This document shows, piece by piece, positions 1-7,773 of a stretch of DNA of 35,821 nt (positions are counted from its first letter, which is position 1; the number at the start of each line of letters is the position of its first letter). The position numbers and the translations under genes are program-made. The stretch lies in assembly GCA_030841285.1 (NCBI GenBank), contig JAVECW010000049.1:1-35821 (forward strand). Direction: 5' to 3'. The notes below the pieces were generated by a model. That model worked only from the letters and a program-made list of their open reading frames with translations. It made no database searches and was not told the origin of the DNA. The stretch comes from Microbacteriaceae bacterium. GTDB taxonomy: Bacteria; Actinomycetota; Actinomycetes; Actinomycetales; Microbacteriaceae.

Positions 1-1581
1 GCCGGGTGCGGCAAGACGCTCCTCGCCATGGAGTTCCTCGTGCGGGGGATCACCGAGTTCAACGAACCCGGCGTGTTCCTGGCGTTCGAGGAGTCCGCAG
101 ACGACCTCATCGCCAATGTCGCGTCGCTGGGGTTCGACCTCGCGCGGTTCGAGGCGGAGGGGCAGCTCGTCATAGAGCACGTCGACGTCAACGTTGGCGA
201 GCGGCAGTTGGTGCCCCGTCTCGCGGCGGCCATTGCGGAGGCCATCGATGCCGTCGGTGCCAAGCGCATCGTGATCGACACCATCGATATCCTGTTCGAG
301 GCGGCCACCGACGGGGTGCTCCGCACGGAGCTGCGGCGCCTGTTCGGCTGGCTCAAGGTGCGCGGTGTTACCGCCATCATCACGGGCGAGCGCGGCGACG
401 GGACGCTGACCCGTCACGGCATCGAGGAGTATGTCTCCGACTGCGTCATTGTGCTCGACCATCGAGTGACGGAGCAAACCTCGACCAGGCGGCTCCGCAT
501 CCTCAAGTACCGGGGGTCGCTGCACGGGACCAACGAGTACCCGTTCCTGATCAGCGAGTCCGGGGTGTCCGTGCTGCCCATCACATCGCTCGGACTCCAG
601 CACAGCGTCTCGTCAGAGCGGGTGTCGACCGGTGTGGCGCGGCTCGACGCCATGCTCGGCAACGGCGGCTTCTATCGCGGGAGCACCGTGCTCGTGAGTG
701 GGACCGCAGGGACGGGCAAGTCGACGCTTGCGGCGCAGTTCTGCGACGCAACGTGCAGTCGCGGCGAGCGGGCGATGTATTTCGCGTTCGAGGAGTCCGA
801 GGCGGAGATCATCCGGAACATGGCATCCGTGGGTATCGATCTTCAGCGCTGGGTCGACGAGGCGCTGTTGCAATTCCACTGCTTCCGCCCCAGTCTCCTC
901 GGTCTCGAGGGGCACCTCTTCGCCATGCAGAAATTCGTGACCGAGTTCGATCCGGCCGTGGTCGTCAAGGACCCGGTGTCTGACCTGCTGGGCACCGGGA
1001 CGGGAGCGGATGTGTCAGCGATGCTGACGCGCCAGGTCGATTTCCTGAAGTCGAGAGGCATCACCGCGCTGTTCACGAGTCTTAATCCCGATGCCGCCCC
1101 AGGTTACGCCGACGACAAGATCGTCTCCCTCGTCGACACCTCGATCCTGGTCATGAGCATGGAAGGGAACGGTGAGCACAATCGCATCCTGTACGTGCTG
1201 AAGTCCCGCGGAATGGCGCACTCCAACCAAATTCGCGAATTCCTCGTGACGAGCCAGGGCATCGAACTGGCCGACGTCTACGTCGGCCCCCAGGGCGTGC
1301 TCACCGGCTCGGCTCGCCAGGCGCAGGAGGCCAAGGAACGCTCTGACGGGATCATGAGGCTCGAGGATCTCGAGGACCGCAGGGTCGGTCTCGACCGGCG
1401 GCGAGAATCGGTCGAAGCGCAGACGGCCGCCCTCTGGCGGGCTTTCCAGGACGAGGCCGATATCGTGGAACGGCAGTCGAGCCACGACTCGACGGGCGTG
1501 GAAGGCAGAGCGGATCAGCGGGCAGAACAAAGCCGGATGCGCCGGGCCGACTCCGACGAGCCCGTCGGCGTCACTCCATAG
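1..1581 (+). CDS. KaiC-like two-domain RecA-family ATPase, 5' end missing
   Basis: The reading frame is already open at base 1 and starts inside the Walker A loop of the first RecA domain (AGCGKTLL), so the true start lies upstream. The first domain carries a Walker B-like strand (RIVIDTIDIL) and an acidic pair in AFEES. The second domain has its own Walker A (GTAGTGKST, near base 700) and again a Glu pair in FAFEES. Two fused RecA domains with an EE pair after the nucleotide loop are the signature of the KaiC family. At the position of the cyanobacterial phosphorylation sites the sequence reads ADDKIVS (from about 1108), so Ser431 is replaced by Val and Thr432 by Ser. The last 100 or so residues are charged and probably form a coiled coil. 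No kaiA or kaiB is visible. In bacteria outside the cyanobacteria such proteins are usually signalling ATPases of unknown output, so a clock role should not be assumed. Confidence 0.88.
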   Translation, partial: AGCGKTLLAMEFLVRGITEFNEPGVFLAFEESADDLIANVASLGFDLARFEAEGQLVIEHVDVNVGERQLVPRLAAAIAEAIDAVGAKRIVIDTIDILFEAATDGVLRTELRRLFGWLKVRGVTAIITGERGDGTLTRHGIEEYVSDCVIVLDHRVTEQTSTRRLRILKYRGSLHGTNEYPFLISESGVSVLPITSLGLQHSVSSERVSTGVARLDAMLGNGGFYRGSTVLVSGTAGTGKSTLAAQFCDATCSRGERAMYFAFEESEAEIIRNMASVGIDLQRWVDEALLQFHCFRPSLLGLEGHLFAMQKFVTEFDPAVVVKDPVSDLLGTGTGADVSAMLTRQVDFLKSRGITALFTSLNPDAAPGYADDKIVSLVDTSILVMSMEGNGEHNRILYVLKSRGMAHSNQIREFLVTSQGIELADVYVGPQGVLTGSARQAQEAKERSDGIMRLEDLEDRRVGLDRRRESVEAQTAALWRAFQDEADIVERQSSHDSTGVEGRADQRAEQSRMRRADSDEPVGVTP

Positions 1582-1648
1582 GCGACGTGCGGGTTGAGGG
1601 GCGTCATGCTGACGAGGGCGGCGCGCCGTTTGGCGGACCCAGTGCGGT

Positions 1649-1677
1649 TTGACGGTCGGGTGCGCGTGACGTAGCAT
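1649..1677 (+). promoter_or_regulatory. Promoter of the rplM-rpsI operon
   Basis: TTGACG (1649-1654) and TAGCAT (1672-1677) are separated by exactly 17 bases. This is a good housekeeping-sigma promoter and has the best -35 box in the window. Transcription should start near 1684, giving a leader of about 130 bases before the rplM GTG. Confidence 0.65.
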
Positions 1678-1683
1678 TAGCGT

Positions 1684-1816
1684 TTGGTGTCTGCACCTTT
1701 GGTGCGGCACACGAACGTGAGCCCTCCGAGGGATCCGTTGCCGCGAATTCGCCGGGCAACGATCATGGAGCGGGATTCACGAACAACTCCGTTCGAGATA
1801 GAAAGCAGTCAATACT
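1684..1816 (+). promoter_or_regulatory. Structured 5' leader of rplM, possible autoregulatory RNA
   Basis: The predicted leader can fold into four successive hairpins. They are 1687-1712 (seven pairs capped by TTT, then a bulged C and four more pairs), 1722-1732 (CCCT-CCG-AGGG), 1737-1760 (GTTGCC/GGCAAC enclosing GCG-AATT-CGC), and 1780-1795 (CGAAC/GTTCG). The last one lies just upstream of the weak ribosome binding region AGAAAG. Ribosomal protein operons are often controlled by leader structures that bind one of their products, and an L13 leader is known in Firmicutes. Whether this one works that way is inference. Confidence 0.45.
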
Positions 1817-2263
1817 GTGACGCGCACGTACACCCCGAAGGCCAACGAGATCCAGCGCGATTGGGTCGTCATTGACGCGACCGACGTCGTTCTCGGCCGC
1901 CTGGCCAGCCACGCCGCCACGCTTCTGCGTGGCAAGCACAAGGCGACCTTTGCTCCGCACATGGACATGGGCGACTTCGTCATCATCATCAACGCAGACA
2001 AGGTTGCACTGACCGGCGCAAAGGCCGAGCAGAAGAAGGCATACCGCCACTCGGGTTACCCGGGTGGTCTGACGGCCGTTACATACGCCGAGCTCCTCGA
2101 GAAGAACCCCATCCGCGCCGTCGAGAAGGCTATTCGCGGCATGCTGCCGAAGAACTCGATCGGCCGCGCCCAGCTGCGCAAGCTCAAGGTCTACACGGGC
2201 AGCGAGCACCCGCACGCTGCGCAGCAGCCGAAGCCGTACACCCTCGACCAGGTCGCGCAGTAA
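1817..2263 (+). CDS. rplM: 50S ribosomal protein L13
   Basis: This is an early-assembling protein of the large ribosomal subunit that binds 23S rRNA. The 148-residue product matches the normal family length. It shows the family features [11 protein letters not shown] near residue 25, the KHKATFAPH segment, GGL in the central loop, and a C-terminal region with [14 protein letters not shown]. The start is a GTG giving MTRTYTPKA, which is where actinobacterial L13 proteins begin. The upstream Shine-Dalgarno is weak, and the leader just before it is structured. rpsI follows after 60 bases, the widespread L13-S9 pairing. Confidence 0.97.
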   Translation: MTRTYTPKANEIQRDWVVIDATDVVLGRLASHAATLLRGKHKATFAPHMDMGDFVIIINADKVALTGAKAEQKKAYRHSGYPGGLTAVTYAELLEKNPIRAVEKAIRGMLPKNSIGRAQLRKLKVYTGSEHPHAAQQPKPYTLDQVAQ

Positions 2264-2323
2264 GCGCCCGGCGTCAGACACTCAGACTCGCGTTAAAGAC
2301 TTAGACAAAGGATTCACACCATC

Positions 2324-2821
2324 GTGGCGAAGATCGAAGAAACCACCGACACGGCCCAGGCCGAAACCGCAGAGAGCTTTACGACGGAGACGCCAGCAGA
2401 GGCCGCTCCCAAGGCTCCTCGCGCCGTCCTCAACGTTCCCGGCGCAGCCGTCGGCCGTCGCAAGCAGGCCATCGCCCGCGTGCGCCTCGTGCCAGGCTCC
2501 GGCGCCATCAAGGTCAACGGACGCGAGTTCGCTGACTACTTCCCGAACAAGCTCCACCAGCAGCTCATCACCGACCCGTTCAAGGTGCTCGATCTGATCG
2601 GCAGCTACGACGTCATCGCCAGGATCACCGGCGGCGGCCCTTCCGGCCAGGCCGGTGCGCTGCGCCTCGGCATCTCCCGCGCGCTCAACGGCATCGACGA
2701 AGAGAACAACCGTGCCACTCTCAAGAAGGCCGGCTTCCTGAGCCGCGACGCCCGAGTCAAGGAGCGCAAGAAGGCTGGTCTCAAGAAGGCCCGCAAGGCT
2801 CCGCAGTTCTCGAAGCGCTAA
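2324..2821 (+). CDS. rpsI: 30S ribosomal protein S9
   Basis: S9 is a small-subunit protein whose C-terminal tail reaches the P-site tRNA. The 165-residue product has an acidic, Thr/Ala-rich N-terminal extension of about 40 residues, typical of actinobacteria, and then the conserved core [13 protein letters not shown], a glycine-rich turn ([16 protein letters not shown]) and the basic end with QFSKR. The start is GTG at 2324, preceded by AAAGGA at 2307-2312. It is co-transcribed with rplM, and glmM begins only 23 bases after its stop. Confidence 0.97.
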   Translation: MAKIEETTDTAQAETAESFTTETPAEAAPKAPRAVLNVPGAAVGRRKQAIARVRLVPGSGAIKVNGREFADYFPNKLHQQLITDPFKVLDLIGSYDVIARITGGGPSGQAGALRLGISRALNGIDEENNRATLKKAGFLSRDARVKERKKAGLKKARKAPQFSKR

Positions 2822-2844
2822 GCGCAGTGGGCGCCTAGGCTCGG

Positions 2845-4206
2845 ATGCCTCGCCTCTTTGGTACGGACGGAGTCCGTGGGCTGGCCAACGGCGACCTGAC
2901 GGTCGACCTCGCGCTCGGCCTTGCGCAAGCCGCTGCTGCGGTCTTGACGCAGGGCCGGAGCGCGGAAGCGCGCCGTGCTGAAGGAAAGCGCCCGGTCGCC
3001 GTCGTCGCTCGCGATCCACGCGTCTCCGGTGAGTTCATTGCGTCCGCTGTCGCGGCAGGACTTGCGAGTTCCGGTATCGACGTGCTTGATGCCGGCGTCA
3101 TCCCGACCCCGGCCGCGGCATTCCTGATTGCGGACATCGACGCCGACTTCGGGGTCATGGTCTCCGCGTCGCACAACCCTGCGCCGGACAATGGCATCAA
3201 GATCTTCGCGCGCGGAGGCCACAAGCTTCCCGACGTCGTCGAGGACCGCATCGAGGCCGCGCTCACGTCGCCCAAGCTCGCTCCGACGGGCGCCGGTGTC
3301 GGGCGCATCCGTCGTTTTTCGGATGCCGAGGATCGTTACGTCCTTCACCTGCTGGCAAGCCTTCCGCACCGGCTCGACGGCATCCATGTCGTGCTCGATT
3401 GCGCGAACGGTGCCGCTGCCGGCGTCTCACCCGACGTCTTCGCGGATGCCGGGGCGCGTCTCACCGTGATCGGTGACGACCCGGATGGCATCAACATCAA
3501 CGACGGCGTGGGATCCACACACCTGGACAAGCTTGCCGCCGCCGTGGTCGAGCACGGAGCGGACCTCGGAATCGCGCACGACGGCGACGCCGATCGTTGC
3601 CTTGCCGTCGACCGGAACGGCAACATCGTCGACGGCGACCAGATCATGGCCATCCTCGCGGTTGGCATGGCGGATCGCGGTGTCCTCCGCGATCGCACGC
3701 TTGTGACGACGGTCATGAGCAACCTCGGCCTCCGCGTCGCCATGCAGGAGCGCGACATCGCGATCGTGCAGACCAAGGTCGGCGACCGCTACGTGCTCGA
3801 AGAGATGAACGAGCACGACTTCTCGCTTGGTGGCGAACAGTCAGGGCACGTGATCATGCGCGAATTCGCGACGACGGGGGACGGCATCCTGACCGGCCTC
3901 CATCTCGTGAGCGAGATGGCACGTACGGGCAAGTCGCTGGCCGAGCTCGCCTCGGTCATGACGGTGTACCCGCAGATCATGGTCAACGTCAAGGGTGTCA
4001 ACCATCAGGCCGTTCACACCGATGACGTGCTCGCCGCGGCCGTACGCAACGCCGAGCTCGAGCTCGGGGCATCCGGACGCGTGCTCTTGCGCCCGTCTGG
4101 AACAGAGCCCCTGGTGCGTGTCATGGTCGAAGCGGCGGACCAGCCGACCGCGGATCGGCTCGCCCACGAACTCGCGGACGTCGTTCGCGTGCGCCTCGGG
4201 CTCTAA
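2845..4206 (+). CDS. glmM: Phosphoglucosamine mutase
   Basis: GlmM converts glucosamine-6-phosphate to glucosamine-1-phosphate in the cytoplasm, the step between GlmS and GlmU on the way to UDP-GlcNAc and peptidoglycan. The product has 453 residues and starts [12 protein letters not shown], as expected for the family. The phosphoserine loop VSASHNP places the catalytic Ser at about residue 109. The magnesium site DGDADRC has its aspartates at 246, 248 and 250. The phosphate-binding loop [11 protein letters not shown] is near residue 420. The gene follows rpsI closely and is probably read from the ribosomal promoter. glmS, the preceding enzyme of the pathway, is encoded 1.3 kb downstream, beyond coaA. 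A TAGGCT lies at 2836-2841 but is only three bases from the ATG, too close to serve as a promoter for this start. Confidence 0.97.
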   Translation: MPRLFGTDGVRGLANGDLTVDLALGLAQAAAAVLTQGRSAEARRAEGKRPVAVVARDPRVSGEFIASAVAAGLASSGIDVLDAGVIPTPAAAFLIADIDADFGVMVSASHNPAPDNGIKIFARGGHKLPDVVEDRIEAALTSPKLAPTGAGVGRIRRFSDAEDRYVLHLLASLPHRLDGIHVVLDCANGAAAGVSPDVFADAGARLTVIGDDPDGININDGVGSTHLDKLAAAVVEHGADLGIAHDGDADRCLAVDRNGNIVDGDQIMAILAVGMADRGVLRDRTLVTTVMSNLGLRVAMQERDIAIVQTKVGDRYVLEEMNEHDFSLGGEQSGHVIMREFATTGDGILTGLHLVSEMARTGKSLAELASVMTVYPQIMVNVKGVNHQAVHTDDVLAAAVRNAELELGASGRVLLRPSGTEPLVRVMVEAADQPTADRLAHELADVVRVRLGL

Positions 4207-4233
4207 CAGGCCCGGCTCCAGCCCCTGGGTCGT

Positions 4234-4247
4234 GCTGCCTGGGCAGC
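4234..4247 (+). other. Short perfect hairpin after glmM
   Basis: GCTGCC-TG-GGCAGC lies 28 bases past the glmM stop in a stretch of CTGGG(C/T)CAGCC-like repeats. No T-run follows, so I do not call it a terminator with any strength. Confidence 0.3.
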
Positions 4248-4327
4248 CGCACTGGGCCAGCCGTACAAAGCCGTACCGGGTCAGCCCTGGGTCACGCCAA
4301 TGATGAGACTCGGCCCGGTTTCGCGTG

Positions 4328-4418
4328 GCTAACTCAGGCTGGATCGGAGGGATTCGTGCCACATCGGTCGTTCTCGGACGATTTTGGCCCCGTCTCTGCC
4401 GATGCAGCCTGAGTTAGC
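4328..4418. repeat. 91-bp long imperfect palindrome (REP or MITE-like)
   Basis: The ends are 20-base inverted repeats that match at 19 positions (4328-4347 and 4399-4418, beginning GCTAACTCAGGCTG). The middle is also symmetric: GCCA at 4358-4361 faces TGGC at 4385-4388, and ATCGGTCG at 4363-4370 faces CGGACGAT across a TTCT tip at 4371-4374. The whole element could therefore fold as one long hairpin. I see no target-site duplication and no coding capacity. It sits between the convergent genes glmM and coaA, where it might also end transcription from either side, although there is no T-run. Confidence 0.6.
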
Positions 4419-4468
4419 AACGGCCGGGAAGGCTGCCACCTGCGTATGAGGCAGGACATCCGGCCGCC

Positions 4469-4541
4469 GGTCAGGGCTTGCGGAGGCGAAGCCGCGGTCA
4501 GGGCTTGCGGAGGCGAGGCCGCGGTCAGAGCTTGCGCAGGA
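4469..4541. repeat. 27-bp tandem repeat, two copies plus a diverged third inside coaA
   Basis: Two 27-base units (4469-4495 and 4496-4522) differ at one base. A third, partial and diverged unit (4523-4541) is the 3' end of coaA itself, including its stop codon. Read on the minus strand, each unit repeats the CGCAAGC(C/T)CTGACC ending of coaA. The array therefore looks like a duplicated gene end. The rest of 4207-4524 holds only this array, the palindrome at 4328-4418 and the small hairpin at 4234. Confidence 0.7.
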
Positions 4542-5478
4542 GTACCGAGCTCACGGTGTGGTCGGCGTCCTTGCGAAGCACGAGCTTGGCACGCGAACGC
4601 GTGGGACGGATGTTCTGCAGCAGGTTCGGCGCATTGATGCTCGTCCAGATTTCCGCGGCTCGCGCCCTGGCCTCCTCCTCGCTGAGGCTCGCGTAGCGGT
4701 GGAAGTATGACGAGGGGTTCGTGAACGCGCCACGCTGGAGCTTGAGGAAGCGCTCCTCGTACCACGAGGCGATGTCGCGGGTCCTGGCATCCACGAAGAT
4801 GCTGAAGTCGAACAGGTCGCTCACCGCGAGACGGTTGCCTCCGCCGGCGGGCTGGAGAACGTTGAGCCCCTCGACGATGAGAACATCGGGCCTGCGCACG
4901 ACGATCTGGGCATCGGGGACGATGTCGTAGCTGAGGTGGGAGTAGAACGGCGCGCGAACCTCGGCGGCGCCGCTCTTCACCTCGGTCACGAAGCGCAGCA
5001 ACGCCCGGCGATCGTACGACTCGGGGAAGCCCTTGCGTTCCATGAGGCCGCGGCGGGCGAGTTCGGCGTTGGGCAGCAGGAACCCATCCGTGGTCACGAG
5101 CTCGACGTGCGGGGTGTCCTCCCAGCGCGAAAGCAGCTCCCGCAGGAGGCGCGCGATGGTCGACTTGCCAACCGCGACGGATCCGGCAACGCCGATCACG
5201 AAAGGCGTGCTCTGGGCGCGCTCGCCGAGGAACTCGCTCGTCACGCGGTGCAGCTGCTTGGTGCCGGCGACATAGAGATTGAGGAGCCGGCTCAGCGGCA
5301 GGTAGACCTCGGAAACCTCGCGCATGTCGAGGGGATCGCCGATCCCGCGCAACTGCACGATCTCGGTCTCCTTGAGCGGCAGGTGCGTCGATTCGGCGAG
5401 GTCGGACCAATCGGACCGGTTGAGCTCGACAAACGGCGACGTCTGACCGCTACCCGCATCTGCGCCTGTCTCAGCCAT
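4525..5478 (-). CDS. coaA: Type I pantothenate kinase
   Basis: CoaA phosphorylates pantothenate with ATP, the first and usually controlling step of coenzyme A synthesis. The 317-residue product has the P-loop [12 protein letters not shown] near residues 96-107 and the conserved segments [15 protein letters not shown] and [10 protein letters not shown], all characteristic of the prokaryotic type I enzyme. A longer reading frame reaches 5538, but I chose the ATG at 5478. It gives the normal length and lies eight bases after a TAAACT box that would exclude the longer start from the message. The gene is divergent from glmS, with 74 bases between the starts. Its last codons are copied in tandem just downstream. 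Confidence 0.95.
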   Translation of the reverse strand: MAETGADAGSGQTSPFVELNRSDWSDLAESTHLPLKETEIVQLRGIGDPLDMREVSEVYLPLSRLLNLYVAGTKQLHRVTSEFLGERAQSTPFVIGVAGSVAVGKSTIARLLRELLSRWEDTPHVELVTTDGFLLPNAELARRGLMERKGFPESYDRRALLRFVTEVKSGAAEVRAPFYSHLSYDIVPDAQIVVRRPDVLIVEGLNVLQPAGGGNRLAVSDLFDFSIFVDARTRDIASWYEERFLKLQRGAFTNPSSYFHRYASLSEEEARARAAEIWTSINAPNLLQNIRPTRSRAKLVLRKDADHTVSSVLLRKL

Positions 5479-5486
5479 AGGCGACC

Positions 5487-5492
5487 AGTTTA
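5487..5492 (-). promoter_or_regulatory. -10 box of coaA, likely leaderless
   Basis: TAAACT on the minus strand is followed by eight bases and the coaA ATG. A start of transcription at or next to the A of the ATG is expected. No Shine-Dalgarno sequence fits in that space, and no good -35 box is visible. Confidence 0.5.
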
Positions 5493-5539
5493 GAGGCTCG
5501 GAAATATCGGGGAATGCGCGGCCGTACATGCGCACCATC

Positions 5540-5545
5540 TAAAAT
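5540..5545 (+). promoter_or_regulatory. -10 box of glmS, likely leaderless
   Basis: TAAAAT is followed by seven bases and the glmS ATG at 5553. The -10 to start distance matches a transcript beginning at the ATG itself. The coaA -10 lies about 50 bases away on the other strand, so this is a compact divergent promoter pair. Confidence 0.6.
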
Positions 5546-5552
5546 CAACGTC

Positions 5553-7403
5553 ATGTGTGGAATCGTGGGGTACGTCGGCAGTGAGAAAAGCCTCGAGGTG
5601 CTCCTCGGGGGCCTCAAGCGACTGGAATACCGGGGATACGACTCCGCAGGCGTCGCTATCGTCGACGCGGCGGGTGAGCTGCACACCGTCAAGCGCGCTG
5701 GCAAGCTTTCCGTGCTCGCTGACGAGCTGGCCGCACACCCCATGGCAAACGGCACCACGGGCATCGGCCACACGCGCTGGGCGACGCACGGGGGACCGAC
5801 CGACCGCAACGCGCATCCGCACCTCGGCGATGACGGCAGGCTTGCCGTCATCCACAACGGGATCATCGAGAACTTCGCCCCGCTGAAGGACGAGTTGCTC
5901 GCAGAGGGCTTCACTTTCACGAGCGAGACGGACACCGAGGTGGCCGCTGTGCTGCTTGGCCGCGAGTTCCGCGCGACGGGCAGCCTCCAGGAGGCGTTCC
6001 GCCGCGTCGTCGCACGCCTCGAGGGTGCCTTCACGCTGCTTGCACTGCACCAGGACGAGCCTGGGGTGGTCGTCGGGGCGCGCCGCAACTCTCCCCTCGT
6101 GATCGGACTCGGCAACGGTGAGAACTTCCTCGGCTCGGATGTCGCGGCATTCGTCGAGCACACGCGTCGCGCCGTCGCGATCGGCCAGGACCAGATCGTG
6201 ACCATCACGCCGAACCAGGTCACGGTCACCGACTTCGACGGCAACGCCGTCGAGGTTGAGGCGTTCGAGGTGGCATGGGATGCCGCGGCGTCAGAAAAAG
6301 GCGGCTGGTCGAGCTTCATGGCCAAGGAGATCAGCGAAGAGCCCGACGCCGTCGCGAACACGGTGCGCGGGCGCATCGCCGGTGGTTGCGTGGTGATCCC
6401 GGAACTCGAGAAGTTCGGCGATGACGTGCTCGCGGGAATCGAGCGGATTACGATCATCGCCTGCGGCACTGCAGCGTACGCCGGGCAGGTCGGCCGGTAC
6501 GCGATCGAAAAGTGGTCGCGCGTGCCCGTCGAGGTCGAGCTCAGCCACGAGTTCCGCTACCGGGATCCGGTGATCACGCCGACGACGCTGGTCATCTCGA
6601 TCAGCCAGTCGGGCGAGACCATGGACACGCTCATGGCGGTCAAATACGCCCGCGAGGCGGGCGCCCGCGTCATTTCGGTCTGCAATACGCAGGGTGCGAC
6701 CATTCCTCGTGAGTCGGATGCCGTTGTCTACACGCACGCGGGCCCGGAGGTCGCCGTCGCCTCGACGAAGGCTTTCGTGGCTCAGATCACCGCGCTGTAC
6801 CTCTTCGGTCTCCACCTCGCGCGCGTGCGGGGCTCGCTCTCCGAGGCGGACCAGGCGGAGCACGTCGCCGAGCTGCTCGCGATCCCGGACAAGCTCGCGC
6901 GGGTGCTCGAGTCGTCCGAGAGCATCGCGCAGCTTGCGAAATGGATGTCGGACACCCGTACGGTGCTCTTCCTCGGTCGCCATGTCGGCTACCCCATCGC
7001 ACTCGAGGGCGCGCTCAAGCTCAAGGAGCTCGCATACATCCACGCCGAGGGTTTCGCCGCCGGTGAGCTCAAGCACGGCCCGATCGCCCTGATCGAACCC
7101 GGTCAACCCGTCTTCGTGATCGTGCCAAGTCCGCGCGGTTCGGCCGAGATGCATAAGAAGGTCGTCTCGAACATCCAGGAGATTCGCGCGCGTGGCGCCA
7201 GGATCATCGCGATCGCCGAGCAGGGCGATGCCGCTGTGCTCCCTTTCGCAGACGAGGTCGTGCCGATTCCACTCGCGGCACCCCTGTTCGAGCCTCTGCT
7301 GGCCGTCATCCCGCTGCAGATCTTCGCGATGGAACTCGCGACGGCCAAGGGCCTCGACGTCGACCAGCCCCGCAACCTGGCCAAGTCGGTAACGGTCGAG
7401 TAG
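5553..7403 (+). CDS. glmS: Glutamine-fructose-6-phosphate aminotransferase (isomerizing)
   Basis: GlmS makes glucosamine-6-phosphate from fructose-6-phosphate and glutamine, the entry step of amino-sugar and cell-wall synthesis. The start is fixed by MCGIVGYVG, in which Cys2 becomes the N-terminal nucleophile of the glutaminase domain after Met removal. The class II glutaminase domain covers roughly residues 2-230. Two SIS sugar-isomerase domains follow (IIACGTAAYAG near 305, SQSGETMDT near 350, and a second domain from about 460). The protein ends LAKSVTVE, the conserved GlmS tail. The length of 616 residues is normal. acpS begins 10 bases after the stop. No glmS ribozyme is visible, as expected if the message is leaderless. 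Confidence 0.97.
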   Translation: MCGIVGYVGSEKSLEVLLGGLKRLEYRGYDSAGVAIVDAAGELHTVKRAGKLSVLADELAAHPMANGTTGIGHTRWATHGGPTDRNAHPHLGDDGRLAVIHNGIIENFAPLKDELLAEGFTFTSETDTEVAAVLLGREFRATGSLQEAFRRVVARLEGAFTLLALHQDEPGVVVGARRNSPLVIGLGNGENFLGSDVAAFVEHTRRAVAIGQDQIVTITPNQVTVTDFDGNAVEVEAFEVAWDAAASEKGGWSSFMAKEISEEPDAVANTVRGRIAGGCVVIPELEKFGDDVLAGIERITIIACGTAAYAGQVGRYAIEKWSRVPVEVELSHEFRYRDPVITPTTLVISISQSGETMDTLMAVKYAREAGARVISVCNTQGATIPRESDAVVYTHAGPEVAVASTKAFVAQITALYLFGLHLARVRGSLSEADQAEHVAELLAIPDKLARVLESSESIAQLAKWMSDTRTVLFLGRHVGYPIALEGALKLKELAYIHAEGFAAGELKHGPIALIEPGQPVFVIVPSPRGSAEMHKKVVSNIQEIRARGARIIAIAEQGDAAVLPFADEVVPIPLAAPLFEPLLAVIPLQIFAMELATAKGLDVDQPRNLAKSVTVE

Positions 7404-7413
7404 CGGGGTCGGC

Positions 7414-7773
7414 GTGATCGTGGGCATCGGCGTCGACGTCGTCGACCTGGGGCGGTTCACCAGGGCAGTCACTCGCACGCCGGCCCTCATCGAGCGATTG
7501 TTCGCCGAAAGCGAAAGAGGGCTTTCGCCACACTCCCTCGCGGCCCGCTTCGCCGCCAAGGAGGCGCTGATCAAAGCGCTGGGCGGTTCGGATGGCATGC
7601 GCTGGCACGACGTCGAAATCGTGGCGGATGCGCACGGCAACCCCGAATTCGCGCTGCACAATGCGTTGGCCGACGCGGTCAAGGCGCGCGGCATCGGTTC
7701 GATCCACCTGTCGATGACGCACGACGCCGGTGTGGCCTGCGCATTCGTCGTCGCCGAAGCAGCCGGCGCATGA
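7414..7773 (+). CDS. acpS: Holo-[acyl-carrier-protein] synthase
   Basis: AcpS transfers 4'-phosphopantetheine from coenzyme A to the serine of acyl carrier protein, activating it for fatty acid synthesis. The 119-residue product has the two family motifs GIGVDVVDLGRF (metal-binding Asp8) and RFAAKEALIKAL (Glu50). The start is GTG. The stop overlaps the alr start by four bases (ATGA), indicating translational coupling. Its substrate depends on coaA, encoded nearby on the other strand. Confidence 0.95.
   Translation: MIVGIGVDVVDLGRFTRAVTRTPALIERLFAESERGLSPHSLAARFAAKEALIKALGGSDGMRWHDVEIVADAHGNPEFALHNALADAVKARGIGSIHLSMTHDAGVACAFVVAEAAGA

Noticed and set aside
1764-1875. Small upstream frame (ATG at 1764) running into rplM
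   Set aside because: It has no Shine-Dalgarno, its start lies just after a predicted hairpin, and its overlap with the rplM start looks incidental. Its conservation would need to be checked before calling it a leader peptide.
2836-2841. TAGGCT as a glmM promoter
   Set aside because: It ends three bases before the glmM ATG. A transcript from it would start inside the gene, and the next in-frame start would lose the conserved N-terminus.
4446-4637. Short plus-strand frame over the 27-bp repeats
   Set aside because: It exists only because the repeat unit is a multiple of three. It runs antisense into coaA.
5479-5538. Longer coaA start at 5538
   Set aside because: The extra 20 residues are not typical of the family, and the likely coaA -10 box lies inside them.
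5478-5553. glmS ribozyme or glucosamine-6-phosphate riboswitch
   Set aside because: Only 74 bases separate the divergent starts and the glmS message appears leaderless, so there is no room for the ribozyme.
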